From the NCBI RefSeq assembly GCF_009905215.1, contig NZ_CP047593.1, forward strand, positions 3,724,900-3,788,899: a stretch of DNA of 64,000 bases. The letters are read 5' to 3'. How positions within the stretch are numbered: the stretch's first letter is position 1; every line of letters starts with the position of its first letter. The notes under the pieces are model-generated. The model ran no database searches, was not told the DNA's origin, and saw only the letters and a list, made by a program, of their open reading frames with translations. Origin of the DNA: Tichowtungia aerotolerans (GTDB lineage: Bacteria > Verrucomicrobiota > Kiritimatiellia > Kiritimatiellales > Tichowtungiaceae). Both the position numbers and the translations under genes were made by a program. This document shows positions 21,127-30,233 of this stretch, in pieces.

Positions 21127-21408
21127 TTAATTATTGCGCATAGTGACTTCCACGAGATGGTATCCGAACTGCGTTTTGACCGGACCCTGCACTTCTCCGA
21201 CCGGCGCGCTGAAAACAACGTCATCAAATTCTTTCACCATCTGTCCCGGACCAAAAGTACCGAGTGCCCCGCCCTGCTTTCCGGACGGACAGGATGAGTG
21301 CTGTTTTGCCAGCTCTGCGAAATCTGCGCCATCAGCGATCTGCTGTTTCAGGTCGTTGCACTGCTCCTCAGTGCTCACGAGAATATGTCTTGCTGCTGCC
21401 TGTGCCAT
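21127..21408 (-). CDS. Parvulin-type peptidyl-prolyl cis-trans isomerase
   Basis: A 93-residue single-domain parvulin. The family pattern is complete: ARHILV near the start, [38 protein letters not shown] and the terminal GYHLVEV. Length matches PpiC-type cytoplasmic parvulins, and there is no signal peptide. AGGAG lies about six bases before the ATG. It is convergent with the BNR-protein gene (6-bp gap) and divergent from hisB (80 bp between starts). Confidence 0.92.
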   Translation of the reverse strand: MAQAAARHILVSTEEQCNDLKQQIADGADFAELAKQHSSCPSGKQGGALGTFGPGQMVKEFDDVVFSAPVGEVQGPVKTQFGYHLVEVTMRNN

Positions 21409-21488
21409 AAGAATCTCCTTTTCGTTTTTCTGTAAAGATTTAAGATGCCAGCTGAATTTCAGAAATCAAGCCAATGCAAGGATATGCT

Positions 21489-22094
21489 ATGACCGAACGC
21501 AAAGCGACCATTGAACGGAAAACCGGCGAAACCGACATTCAGCTGTCGATCAACCTCGACGGAACCGGAAAGTATTCCATTGAAACCGGTGTACCGTTTT
21601 TCAACCACATGCTCGATCTGCTCAGCAAACATTCTCTGATCGATATGGACATCAAAGCCAGCGGCGACATTGATGTGGATTACCACCACCTCGTTGAAGA
21701 TGTTGCATTAGCGCTCGGTCAGGCCTTCAGCGAAGCTCTTGGCGAGCGGCGCGGAATCAACCGTTACGGTTTCTGGGTGCTTCCGATGGACGACGCCATA
21801 GCGCAGGCGGAAGTCTGCCTCGACCTCGGTGGACGCCCCTACCTCGTCTACAACTTCGCCAACCAGAAAAATATGATCCGCGATTTCGACTGCGACATCC
21901 TCAAACATTTCTGGCGCTCGTTTGCCGACACGGCAAAAATGAACCTGCACATCGACCAGAAGTACGGCGAGGATCTTCATCACGCCCACGAGGCCGTCTT
22001 TAAAGCCGTCGCCCGCGCCCTGCGTATGGCCTGCACCGCCGACGAACGCGCTCTGGATGCAGTTCCATCCAGCAAAGGCACTCTTTCGAAATAG
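21489..22094 (+). CDS. hisB: Imidazoleglycerol-phosphate dehydratase
   Basis: About 201 residues, monofunctional and the usual length. It catalyses the dehydration of imidazole glycerol phosphate in histidine synthesis. The metal-binding histidine motifs FFNHMLDLL, DYHHLVEDVALALGQA and DLHHAHEAVFKAVARAL are intact. An upstream in-frame ATG at 21474 exists, but AAGGA six bases before 21489 supports the later one. No other his gene is in the window. The stop codon abuts the stop of the convergent rlmN gene with no gap. Confidence 0.95.
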   Translation: MTERKATIERKTGETDIQLSINLDGTGKYSIETGVPFFNHMLDLLSKHSLIDMDIKASGDIDVDYHHLVEDVALALGQAFSEALGERRGINRYGFWVLPMDDAIAQAEVCLDLGGRPYLVYNFANQKNMIRDFDCDILKHFWRSFADTAKMNLHIDQKYGEDLHHAHEAVFKAVARALRMACTADERALDAVPSSKGTLSK

Positions 22095-23111
22095 TTATTT
22101 CCCCGCCAGCTGGCCGCAGGCGGCGGCGATGTCGTCGCCGAGGGAATAACGCAGCGTAGTTTTAAACCCGGCTGCGCGAAGCTGTTCACCAAACGCTTCG
22201 CGCTCCTCTTTGGATACCGGCTGGAACTCCGCTCCAGGATGAGCGTTAAACTGAATCAGGTTGATATGCGCGTCCGTACCGCTCAGAAATTCTTTGAGCG
22301 CTTCCAGATCTTTCGGGCCATCGTTGATGCCTTTAAGCATCAGATACTCGACCATAAAGCCTGACGTGTTTCCAAGGATTGGAAAAACCGCTCTCAGTTT
22401 TTCCAGGGTTTGGATTTTTGCAACCGGCATGAGCGTTTCGCGCACCTCCTGACGAGCGCTGTGCAGGCTGAGTGCAAGACGGATTTTGGGGAATCGTTCT
22501 GCAAAGCGCACCATGGCATCAGGAATGCCGACGGTGGAAACCAACAGATGGTTTTCCGACAAATTAAAGAAAAGCGGGTCGCGCAGAATTTCCAGGCATT
22601 GAAAAAGATTCTCTTCGTTATGCAGCGGCTCGCCCATCCCCATTACCACCACGTTGCGGAGCATCCGTCCCTCTTCGCGCAACAGCCGCCTGGCGAGCAG
22701 AACCTGGTCGAGCATTTCTTGCGAGGTCAGATTCCGGATAAAGCCCAGCTTGCCGGTCGCACAAAATCCACAGCCGGCGGCACAGCCGATCTGCGAGGAA
22801 ATACAAAGACTCGTCCGTCCGCTAGCAATCCGCAAAACCACTGCTTCAATGCGGTGTTTATCCCGGGTTTGAAAAACCAGCTTGGATGCGCCGTCTATTT
22901 GGGAATCATGTCTCTCCACAATTTCCAAACAGGCTGAGTCAGCACCCATTTTTTCCAGACATTGGACTCCGCCGGGGAGCAGTTCTGCGCATTCTTCCGG
23001 CGGCAGTGCTTTTTTGAGGTAGGCATTGAGAAACTTTTTCCGCTGCGATGGATCGCGGATCAGTTTTTCCAAGGTTTGGATGTTGTAAGGAGAGTTCATC
23101 CGAACAGACAT
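22095..23111 (-). CDS. rlmN: 23S rRNA (adenine-2503-C2)-methyltransferase RlmN
   Basis: A 338-residue radical-SAM RNA methyltransferase. The iron-sulfur cysteines are Cys110, Cys114 and Cys117 (CAAGCGFC), with the GMGEPLHN motif at about 158-165 and the catalytic C-terminal cysteine in AAACGQL. RlmN methylates A2503 of 23S rRNA and A37 of some tRNAs. The gene is unusually rich in the dispersed palindrome: one exact copy at 22370 and degenerate ones at 22401, 22953 and 23067. Two of them encode the same peptide IQTLEKL (residues 11-17 and 233-239). Start is ATG 23111, and an internal ATG at 23099 is an alternative. It lies 25 bp after lptF/G in the same direction. Confidence 0.93.
   Translation of the reverse strand: MSVRMNSPYNIQTLEKLIRDPSQRKKFLNAYLKKALPPEECAELLPGGVQCLEKMGADSACLEIVERHDSQIDGASKLVFQTRDKHRIEAVVLRIASGRTSLCISSQIGCAAGCGFCATGKLGFIRNLTSQEMLDQVLLARRLLREEGRMLRNVVVMGMGEPLHNEENLFQCLEILRDPLFFNLSENHLLVSTVGIPDAMVRFAERFPKIRLALSLHSARQEVRETLMPVAKIQTLEKLRAVFPILGNTSGFMVEYLMLKGINDGPKDLEALKEFLSGTDAHINLIQFNAHPGAEFQPVSKEEREAFGEQLRAAGFKTTLRYSLGDDIAAACGQLAGK
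22370..22384. repeat. Dispersed palindrome (copy 4)
   Basis: Exact copy (centre GGA) within rlmN, where it encodes FPILGN on the minus strand. Confidence 0.85.
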
Positions 23112-23136
23112 AAACAGGCTTGAAGCCTGCCCTGCT

Positions 23137-24219
23137 TTAGCGCATGCGGTAAATCATAAAGGGCGTGATGACAACGAACAGGATGACGGGAAGCCATCCA
23201 CCAAGAAAAGCGGGCATAAGTTCCTGCTTGGCGATATACTGCGAGAGCAGCTGCAGTGCATAGAAAACAAAGAAAAGCGACATGGCGATCATGATGCCGG
23301 CAAAGGCGCCGCGCCGGCCGGTATGCGCACCGACAGGAACCCCGATGAGGGTTACAATGAAACAAACGAGCGGTGTCGCCAGCCGGGCGTGCAGATCGAC
23401 AAGCAACCGGGAACGGGAGCTGTCGGAAATCATTTTTTTAGACTCAAGGTAACGCTTCATTTCCCGGGAGGAGAGATAACGCGGTTCTTTGACTTCGCTC
23501 ATGAAGGTTTGCGGAGTTTCAGTCAGAGTGTACATCTCTTTCTGCATGATCATTTCGGGCGCTCCCGCCAAGTCGCCATGTTCGTCGTAGCGCTGCACTG
23601 TGGCATTCATGAACCACCAGGTTCCATCAAGCCACAGGGCTTTTTCGGCTTCATATTTTATTTCGCCGGATCCGTCGGCGAGCGGCTGAACAAGCCGTAC
23701 GTTATAAAGAGACTGATCGCGGGTATCCATGCGCTGGACATACCAGTCGTTTCCGCCGTCTTTCAAAGCAATATTTTCGGCAAAAAAGGTTTCATCAAGC
23801 CGGCCACCTGTTTGGTAGTTGCGGAACTGCTCTGCGCGGTATCCGGCATTCGGAGCGATTTTTTCATTGATCAGGAAGCAAACCAGCGTGGCGAGCAGTC
23901 CGACGCCGATAAACGGCATGATAATGCGGTAAATGCTGACACCTCCGGCGCGCATAGCGGTGATTTCGCTGTGGCGAGTGAGCTGAGACAGACTGTAGAG
24001 CATTGCCAGCAGCAGGCAGGCAGGCAAAATCAGCACTAATGCGGGAGGCAGCAACAAAACGTAGTAATAAAGGATCTCAGACGGCCGGATGTCGCTGCCG
24101 AGAAAATCGCTGAAGTTATCAAACAGGTCATTAATGATAAAAAGCAGGGAAAATCCGAGCAGACAGTAGAACAGTGGCCAGATCAGGCTTTTAAGCAGAT
24201 ATTTGGTCAGAATTTTCAT
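23137..24219 (-). CDS. LptF/LptG-family lipopolysaccharide export permease
   Basis: About 360 residues from the ATG at 24219; an upstream extension to 24261 is unlikely because the membrane segment begins right after MKILTKYLLKSL. The three N-terminal helices (with LPPALVLILPACLLLAMLY) and C-terminal helices (LVCFIVTLIGVPVGAHTGRR) flank a periplasmic beta-jellyroll domain, as in LptF and LptG. These form the inner-membrane ABC permease that extracts lipopolysaccharide and so imply a lipopolysaccharide-bearing outer membrane. Which of the two paralogs it is cannot be told. It is cotranscribed with rlmN, with a small hairpin (23115-23129) between them. Confidence 0.85.
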   Translation of the reverse strand: MKILTKYLLKSLIWPLFYCLLGFSLLFIINDLFDNFSDFLGSDIRPSEILYYYVLLLPPALVLILPACLLLAMLYSLSQLTRHSEITAMRAGGVSIYRIIMPFIGVGLLATLVCFLINEKIAPNAGYRAEQFRNYQTGGRLDETFFAENIALKDGGNDWYVQRMDTRDQSLYNVRLVQPLADGSGEIKYEAEKALWLDGTWWFMNATVQRYDEHGDLAGAPEMIMQKEMYTLTETPQTFMSEVKEPRYLSSREMKRYLESKKMISDSSRSRLLVDLHARLATPLVCFIVTLIGVPVGAHTGRRGAFAGIMIAMSLFFVFYALQLLSQYIAKQELMPAFLGGWLPVILFVVITPFMIYRMR

Positions 24220-24335
24220 AAATCGGTCTGGAACGGTATCCTGAAAGATGCAGGGCGGCAAGTGCCGATGTATGCGACTTGAACATCACGAACGAATACC
24301 TGATAGTTCTTGTCCGTTATTGGAAGGAGTAAAAG

Positions 24336-25835
24336 ATGTCTTTGATGGAAGTGAAAGCAAATGAACCGGTCACCTTTGTGATTTTTGGAGCCACAGGGGA
24401 CTTAACGCGCAGAAAGCTGCTGCCTGCCCTCTATACCCTTTTCCGCGAACGGGCACTGCCGGAACAGTTCACCATCATCGGCTTTGCTCGCAGGGAATAT
24501 GACAACGAAGAATTTTGTGAATTGATGGGGGCCGCCCTGCGCGAGCACAGCCGCCTCCCGGCCGATGATGCATCACTGAAAGAATTCTGCTCTCATTTAC
24601 TCTATCACCGCGGAGACCTCTCTGATCCTGCCGCTTTCCAGTCCCTGAATGACCGGTTTACCAACGATTCAACCCTGCCTGCCAACCGCCTGCTCTATCT
24701 TTCAATTTCCTCAGATATGGTCGATCAGACAGTACATTTTGCACACAATGCAGGCCTGATTACTCCGGCCAATCAAACGCCATGGACACGAGTCATTATT
24801 GAAAAACCGTTTGGGCGCGATCTTGAAACCGCCAAGGCGCTGAATCAAAACCTGCTGGCCTACCTTGCGGAGTCTCAAATCTACCGGATCGACCATTACC
24901 TCGGAAAAGAAACCGTGCAGAACATCCTTTCTTTCCGCTTTGCCAACACGATTTTCGAACCGGTTTTCAACCGCACCTATGTCGATCATATTCAGATTAC
25001 CGCCGCAGAAACAGTGGGGATGGAAAGCGGTCGAGGTGCCTTTTATGACCGGACCGGGGCTTTGCGCGACATGGTCGCCAACCATCTGTTCCAGCTGCTT
25101 TGTCTGGTGACCATGGAGCCGCCGGACGGCCTGAATGCCGCCGCGATTCGTGCCGAAAAAATGAAGATCCTGCACGCGCTGCAGCCGGCTGCCAGCATGC
25201 AGAACCGGCCAGGCGGCGTGTTTGGTCAATATGCCAAAGGTGATGATATCAACGCTTTTCGAGAAGAAGACCGGGTCAGTCCGGACTCGCAGACCGAAAC
25301 GTTTGTTGCACTGCGAATGGAAATCAACAACTGGCGCTGGGCCGGTGTTCCGATTTATCTGCGCACCGGCAAACGGATGTCGAAAAAAACCACAGAAATC
25401 GCAGTTCAGTTCCGGATTCCGGCCATGCAGCTGTTCCAGCATGTGGCCTGCGAAGGCGACGTCTGTGACCTGACCGGTGTTAAACCCAACACCCTGATTT
25501 TCCGCATTCAGCCAGACGAAGGAATTTTCCTGCAGGTATCGGCCAAGCGACCCAGTATGCAGCTGGTTGTAGAAAGCGTGGATATGGACTTCTCCTATTC
25601 CGGGAAATGGGACAAGGAACTGCCCGAAGCCTACGAACGCCTTCTGCTCGACGCTCTGCGCGGCGATCCCACGCTGTTCACACGTTCCGACGAAGTGGAA
25701 TCAGAATGGCAGGTAATCGACGCCATATGGAAGGCAACAGAAGGCCAGAAGCCGGTTGACTACGCCCCCGGATCGTGGGGCCCAACGGATGCAGACCAGC
25801 TTATTGCTCCGTTCAGCTGGCGAAACGAGCAGTAA
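24336..25835 (+). CDS. zwf: Glucose-6-phosphate 1-dehydrogenase
   Basis: A 499-residue enzyme of the usual length. The Rossmann dinucleotide motif GATGDLTRRKL (18-28) and the substrate-binding RIDHYLGKETVQN motif are intact. It oxidises glucose 6-phosphate to 6-phosphogluconolactone with NADP+, feeding the pentose phosphate route in the cytoplasm. GAAGGAG precedes the ATG with good spacing. The gene is divergent from lptF/G. No gnd or pgl gene is adjacent; the next gene is nfeD, 65 bp downstream. Confidence 0.96.
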   Translation: MSLMEVKANEPVTFVIFGATGDLTRRKLLPALYTLFRERALPEQFTIIGFARREYDNEEFCELMGAALREHSRLPADDASLKEFCSHLLYHRGDLSDPAAFQSLNDRFTNDSTLPANRLLYLSISSDMVDQTVHFAHNAGLITPANQTPWTRVIIEKPFGRDLETAKALNQNLLAYLAESQIYRIDHYLGKETVQNILSFRFANTIFEPVFNRTYVDHIQITAAETVGMESGRGAFYDRTGALRDMVANHLFQLLCLVTMEPPDGLNAAAIRAEKMKILHALQPAASMQNRPGGVFGQYAKGDDINAFREEDRVSPDSQTETFVALRMEINNWRWAGVPIYLRTGKRMSKKTTEIAVQFRIPAMQLFQHVACEGDVCDLTGVKPNTLIFRIQPDEGIFLQVSAKRPSMQLVVESVDMDFSYSGKWDKELPEAYERLLLDALRGDPTLFTRSDEVESEWQVIDAIWKATEGQKPVDYAPGSWGPTDADQLIAPFSWRNEQ

Positions 25836-25863
25836 CCCCGGATCGTTCCGGTCAAAATAACTG

Positions 25864-25878
25864 TTCCAATCTTTGGAA
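25864..25878. repeat. Dispersed palindrome (copy 5)
   Basis: Exact copy (centre TCT) in the 65-bp gap between zwf and nfeD, 22 bases before the nfeD ATG. A one-mismatch copy at 25947-25961 and a further relic near 25978 follow inside the nfeD signal sequence. Confidence 0.85.
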
Positions 25879-25900
25879 AAAATGAGCTATTCTCAACGGC

Positions 25901-27331
25901 ATGAAAGCCCGTTGCATTATTCTGACTGTTTTCTCACTCCTCGTTTTTCCAATGCCTGGAAAAACTCAACCCCAAACTTCCAATGCCTGGGAATCCGGCG
26001 ACCTCGAACCGAGCTTATTGCAAAGCAATAAGCAGGCGGTGGTCTTTCAAATCCCCATCGTAGAGCAGATTGATCCCGCATTGCTCTACGTAATCCGCCG
26101 GGGCGTTTCCGAAGCATCCGCCACAAAAGCCGACGCTATTATTTTCACGATGGATACCCCCGGGGGACGGGTTGACATCACTCGAAAAATACTGGAAATC
26201 ATTCGGGAAATTGATGTTCCGGTTTATACTTTTGTTGAGCGCGATGCCTACTCGGCCGGAGCAATCATTGCGCTGTCCACAAAGATTTATATGGCACCGG
26301 GAAGCGTGATCGGTGCGGCGACTCCCATGCTGATGGGGCCGACCGGAGGACCGCAGGAGCTCAGTGACGACGTCAATGAAAAGATGAAATCCGCCGTGGC
26401 CGCAATGGTGCGCACCGCAGCGGAACAGGGAGGCCATGATCCGGAACTGGCGGAAGCCATGGTGCGGAAAGATGTTGAATACAGAATCGGCACGAATGTG
26501 GTCAGCAAGGTCGGAGAACTGCTTACTTTGACCAACAGTGAAGCCGAAGGAATCCTTTCCGAAGGAACCGTTAACGATATTAATGAACTGCTGGAGAAGA
26601 TCGGACTCAAAGAGGCTGAAATCAAAAAGCTGGAAGTGACTCCGGCGGAAAAAGTGGCACGATTAATTGCGGCCATTGCCCCGATCCTGCTGATGCTGGG
26701 ACTGGGCGGCATTTATCTGGAAATCAAGACGCCGGGATTCGGACTTCCCGGCATCGGCGGAGCGATTGCGCTGGCCCTTTTCTTTTTCGGTCATCATATT
26801 GCCGGACTGGCCGGAATGGAGGATATTGTTCTGTTTGTAATCGGCATTGGACTGCTGTTTGTTGAGGTATTCGTCACTCCCGGCTTCGGCATACTCGGGA
26901 TCAGCGGCACGATACTGATTCTTATCTCCCTGTTAAGCGCCATGAGCTGGCAGGTACCTGGCGAACTGCTGCCTGCATTTTCCGGCGAGGGATCCACGAT
27001 TCAACGCGCACTGATTAACCTGGCCCTTGGAATGGCCGGAACGATTATTCTAGGGGCAGCCGCCGGACGGTTTCTCCCTAAATCACGCGCCGTACGCCCC
27101 TTGGTTCTAGAACAAAGCACCAACAGAGAAAGCGGGTTCAGTGCTGCACATGACCACAGCAATTTGCTTGGAAAAGAAGGCATCGCAGAAATGAACCTTC
27201 ACCCGGCAGGCCGGGCCGTCTTTGACGGAGAACGCATCAATGTGATTACCCACGGCGAATTCATAGAAAAAGGCTCCGGTGTAAAAATCACCGAAGCCCA
27301 TGGGAATCGCATCGTCGTAGAAAAAGCCTAA
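25901..27331 (+). CDS. NfeD long form: ClpP-like membrane serine protease with OB domain
   Basis: A 476-residue protein. A signal-like N-terminus leads to a ClpP/crotonase-fold protease (about 45-230) with catalytic serine 118 in DAYSAGAI and a candidate lysine at 161 or 163 (EKMKSAV). Four to five membrane helices follow (about 257-370) and the chain ends in an OB-fold domain (about 415-476). Long NfeD proteins cleave hydrophobic C-termini of stomatin-type partners, so FloA at 1722-2738 is a plausible substrate, though unlinked. Two copies of the dispersed palindrome lie in the signal-peptide codons (PMPGKT, SNAWES). The stop overlaps that of the convergent VWA-like gene by four bases. Confidence 0.9.
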   Translation: MKARCIILTVFSLLVFPMPGKTQPQTSNAWESGDLEPSLLQSNKQAVVFQIPIVEQIDPALLYVIRRGVSEASATKADAIIFTMDTPGGRVDITRKILEIIREIDVPVYTFVERDAYSAGAIIALSTKIYMAPGSVIGAATPMLMGPTGGPQELSDDVNEKMKSAVAAMVRTAAEQGGHDPELAEAMVRKDVEYRIGTNVVSKVGELLTLTNSEAEGILSEGTVNDINELLEKIGLKEAEIKKLEVTPAEKVARLIAAIAPILLMLGLGGIYLEIKTPGFGLPGIGGAIALALFFFGHHIAGLAGMEDIVLFVIGIGLLFVEVFVTPGFGILGISGTILILISLLSAMSWQVPGELLPAFSGEGSTIQRALINLALGMAGTIILGAAAGRFLPKSRAVRPLVLEQSTNRESGFSAAHDHSNLLGKEGIAEMNLHPAGRAVFDGERINVITHGEFIEKGSGVKITEAHGNRIVVEKA

Positions 27332-28752
27332 TCGTCCGACAAATCATTGTTTTTAAGAATATCTTCCATGGTTTTGGCTCCCTTCAAGAGCTCAAACCGG
27401 CCTTTAAATGCCCTGGGGATCTTCTTCAATGAAACAAAACGATATGCACAACCCTCGTTCCCCGGGGGTTCAATAGGAGTGCCGTCTTCAGCAATCAGCT
27501 TCACGATATGAATGGCAGGGTTGGGCAGTTTTTGCGGAGCATAGTTGAACCGGCAAACTGCCTCAAAGTGTTCAATCACCCAATCCGGCTCAACAATATT
27601 ATTCGGGGCCAGCTCATAGAGATGCGGCATGCTCTGCCAATCCCATTTCAGCTCATTCCGTATATAATACCACCAGTCCTGCACGATTTTCGGAGGCTGG
27701 CCACCTGCCTGCCGCGCACGGTTTTCTTCAGCCAGTTTCTGCCTGGCTCTGGCCAGAATCTCTGCACGTTTCCGCTCATAACCAGCCACCCGGTCGGCTC
27801 CCCACCCGCGTGATTCGAGCCATTCTTCTTCGCTGTCAACATCATACTTTTTCAGCAAAAACTCTTTGGACGGACGCGGGATTCCGTATCCGCTGCACAA
27901 AACAAAAATATTATCTGCCCGTTGCTCCATAGCCGCCTGAATTGGACGTACCCAGCCAAACAAATGATACAGCGGAGAATCCTCATACTTTCGGGGTTCA
28001 CGGTACGTTCCGGGAAGCCGATTCAGCCTGGCAACCACCGAAGGCGTGCTATTGAGCGGTGCAATCCATTGTTTTACAGCTTCGCGATTTTCCGGCGTAG
28101 CCGGAACCAGTTTCGAGCGAAACATCACTGTTGTGTTTCCGGAATAAACCATCACATTGAAAAGCGTTGCCGAACTCATCCCATTGATCATTTCAATCAA
28201 GCGGTCCTTCGCGAATTTATAAGTAAAATATCCACCTTTGCGGTCTTCCACCATCAGCTTGTTTGCATCGAGAATGAAAACCATTTTCTCGCCCTTGGAT
28301 TTGGCTCCGAAGAAGTTCACTCCGGAAACTCCGAATCCGAGACTGCCTGCAGATCCCATACTGCTGAGACTGCGGTCTGCCCCTCCCGAACGATCGAAAC
28401 CGGCGGATCCGAGATCGCCCATTCCCATCATATCCGGCAAAGAGAAGGATGCCTGCGACACACTGGCCATACGGGTGGTGACCTTGGGGCGCCGGCTTTT
28501 TTTCTGGAGGTTCTGCACCTTGACCGGCATCTGCAGCTGACGACGCTCCAGCTTCGGACGGCTTACATTTTCTCCGGAAAAAGAGGCATCGCGTTTCTGC
28601 ACATATTTAATGGCAACAATAGAACCTGCCAGAATAATCAGCAAAGCATGAATTCCAATACTGATTGCTGCAGCTTCCGTTGACGCCGCGATAGTCTTCT
28701 TTTTCAGAGAACCGGCAGGATTACTTGATTTTGATCGTTTTAATTTCCACAT
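27328..28752 (-). CDS. TonB-like membrane protein with VWA-like domain (small paralog A)
   Basis: A 474-residue protein with a short basic cytoplasmic start, a single membrane helix (about 27-49) and a basic linker (RPKLERRQLQMP). A glycine/serine-rich stretch (110-148) precedes a von Willebrand A-like domain from about 152. Where integrin-type domains have DxSxS it reads DANKLM (Asp162, Asn164, Leu166), so the metal site is incomplete. It is the last gene of the ten-gene ExbB/ExbD operon, 27 bases after its paralog B. Its N-terminal 150 residues are nearly identical to paralog B, whereas the last 300 differ more, as after recent duplication or gene conversion. I infer a periplasmic effector coupled to the ExbB/ExbD motor. 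Confidence 0.8.
   Translation of the reverse strand: MWKLKRSKSSNPAGSLKKKTIAASTEAAAISIGIHALLIILAGSIVAIKYVQKRDASFSGENVSRPKLERRQLQMPVKVQNLQKKSRRPKVTTRMASVSQASFSLPDMMGMGDLGSAGFDRSGGADRSLSSMGSAGSLGFGVSGVNFFGAKSKGEKMVFILDANKLMVEDRKGGYFTYKFAKDRLIEMINGMSSATLFNVMVYSGNTTVMFRSKLVPATPENREAVKQWIAPLNSTPSVVARLNRLPGTYREPRKYEDSPLYHLFGWVRPIQAAMEQRADNIFVLCSGYGIPRPSKEFLLKKYDVDSEEEWLESRGWGADRVAGYERKRAEILARARQKLAEENRARQAGGQPPKIVQDWWYYIRNELKWDWQSMPHLYELAPNNIVEPDWVIEHFEAVCRFNYAPQKLPNPAIHIVKLIAEDGTPIEPPGNEGCAYRFVSLKKIPRAFKGRFELLKGAKTMEDILKNNDLSDD
28424..28583. repeat. Near-identical segment shared by the two small VWA genes (A)
   Basis: These 160 bases match 29882-30041 at a constant offset of 1458, with one visible mismatch (28489 G versus 29947 A). 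Confidence 0.9.
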
Positions 28753-28779
28753 TCTGATTTCTAAATTTCAATAGCGATT

Positions 28780-30210
28780 TTAATCGCCAAGGTCGTTATT
28801 TTTAAGCAGGTCTTCCATCGTCGCAGCCCCCTGCAAATGCTCAAATCGTCCATCAAACGCTCTTGCGGTTTTCTTGAGCGAAGTATACTGGAACGTCTGA
28901 GCATCGTTGCCCGGCGGATCAATCGGAGTTCCATCTGCGGCAATCAGCTTCACAATATGAATGGCAGGTTTGGGAAGTTTCTGCGGCACATAATTAAAGG
29001 TGTACACAGCATTAAAATAATCAATAATCCATTCCGGCTGGTAGGAACCATGATTCACCAACTGCCAAAGTTTGGGAATATCATCCGGGACATCCCATTT
29101 CAGCTCTTCACGCATGTAATACATCCAATGACCGTCCGCAACAAATTTAGGAGGCAGTCCCTTTTCCTGACGAGCTTTATTTTCTTCTGCCAATTTCTGC
29201 CGGGCGCTTGCCAGAATTCCAGCACGTTTCCGCTGAAACGTTGCAATACGATCGGCATCCCACCCGCGCGATTCCATCCATTTTTCCTTACTGTCGATGT
29301 CAAACCTCTCCATGATCTCGGCATCAGGAACCGGCTGCCAACCGAATCCGCTGCATAAGATAAAGATGTTGTCCGCTTTCTGCTCCATGGCAGCCTGAAC
29401 GGGACGAACCCAATAATACAGCCGGCTTAAAGAACCATCGTCGTACTGCCGCGGGGGACGATACGCTCCCGGAAGATTATCAATGCGCCCGACAACTGAA
29501 GGAGTGCTGTTCAGGGGAGCCAGCCATTTTTTAACTGCTTCCCGGTTTTCCGGCGTAGCCGGAATCAGTTTCGGCTGAAACATGACAGAGCTGTCACGCA
29601 GATAAACCATCACGTTGAAAAGAGTGGCAGAACTCATCCCGTCAATCATTTCACCTAAGCGATCCTTTGCAAACTTGTAGGTGAAATAACCTCCACGCCG
29701 GTCTTCGACCATTCGCTTATCAGCATCGATGACGAAAACCATTTTTTCGCCTTTCGAGCGGGCTCCGAAGAAGTTCACACCGGAAACCCCGAATCCCAGA
29801 CTTCCGGCAGAGCCCATGCTGCTGAGGCTGCGGTCTGCCCCGCCCGAGCGGTCAAAACCGGTCGATCCGAGATCGCCCATCCCCATCATATCCGGCAAAG
29901 AGAAGGATGCCTGCGACACACTGGCCATACGGGTGGTGACCTTGGGACGCCGGCTTTTTTTCTGGAGGTTCTGCACCTTGACCGGCATCTGCAGCTGACG
30001 ACGCTCCAGCTTCGGACGGCTTACATTTTCTCCGGAAAAAGCGGCATCACGCTTCTGCACATATTTAATGGCAACAATGGAACCAGCCAGCAGGATCAGA
30101 ATCACATGGATACCGATACTGATTGCAGCAGCTTCCGTGGAACAAACCAAAGCCTTCTTCTTCAGCGCACCCGCTGAATTTTCCACCCCAGTCTGTTTCT
30201 TTTTGAACAT
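28780..30210 (-). CDS. TonB-like membrane protein with VWA-like domain (small paralog B)
   Basis: A 476-residue paralog of the neighbouring gene with the same plan: membrane helix at about 27-49, basic linker, glycine/serine-rich spacer and VWA-like domain from about 152. The metal motif is again degraded, reading DADKRM (Asp162, Asp164, Arg166). It ends with the VKLIAADGTPIDPPGN segment shared with paralog A. It lies 23 bases after the second ExbD gene. Length, membrane topology and position next to ExbB/ExbD suggest a TonB-like energy-transducing or load-bearing role, but no TonB C-terminal domain is present. Confidence 0.8.
   Translation of the reverse strand: MFKKKQTGVENSAGALKKKALVCSTEAAAISIGIHVILILLAGSIVAIKYVQKRDAAFSGENVSRPKLERRQLQMPVKVQNLQKKSRRPKVTTRMASVSQASFSLPDMMGMGDLGSTGFDRSGGADRSLSSMGSAGSLGFGVSGVNFFGARSKGEKMVFVIDADKRMVEDRRGGYFTYKFAKDRLGEMIDGMSSATLFNVMVYLRDSSVMFQPKLIPATPENREAVKKWLAPLNSTPSVVGRIDNLPGAYRPPRQYDDGSLSRLYYWVRPVQAAMEQKADNIFILCSGFGWQPVPDAEIMERFDIDSKEKWMESRGWDADRIATFQRKRAGILASARQKLAEENKARQEKGLPPKFVADGHWMYYMREELKWDVPDDIPKLWQLVNHGSYQPEWIIDYFNAVYTFNYVPQKLPKPAIHIVKLIAADGTPIDPPGNDAQTFQYTSLKKTARAFDGRFEHLQGAATMEDLLKNNDLGD
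29882..30041. repeat. Near-identical segment shared by the two small VWA genes (B)
   Basis: Partner of 28424-28583; it covers the membrane-proximal linker and the start of the glycine-rich spacer. Confidence 0.9.
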
Positions 30211-30233
30211 TACAGAAGCACTCCTCTACCGGT

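Noticed and set aside
23115-23129. Hairpin CAGGCT-TGA-AGCCTG between lptF/G and rlmN
   Set aside because: Only a 6-bp stem with a short TTT tail; insufficient for a terminator call, and the genes are only 25 bp apart.
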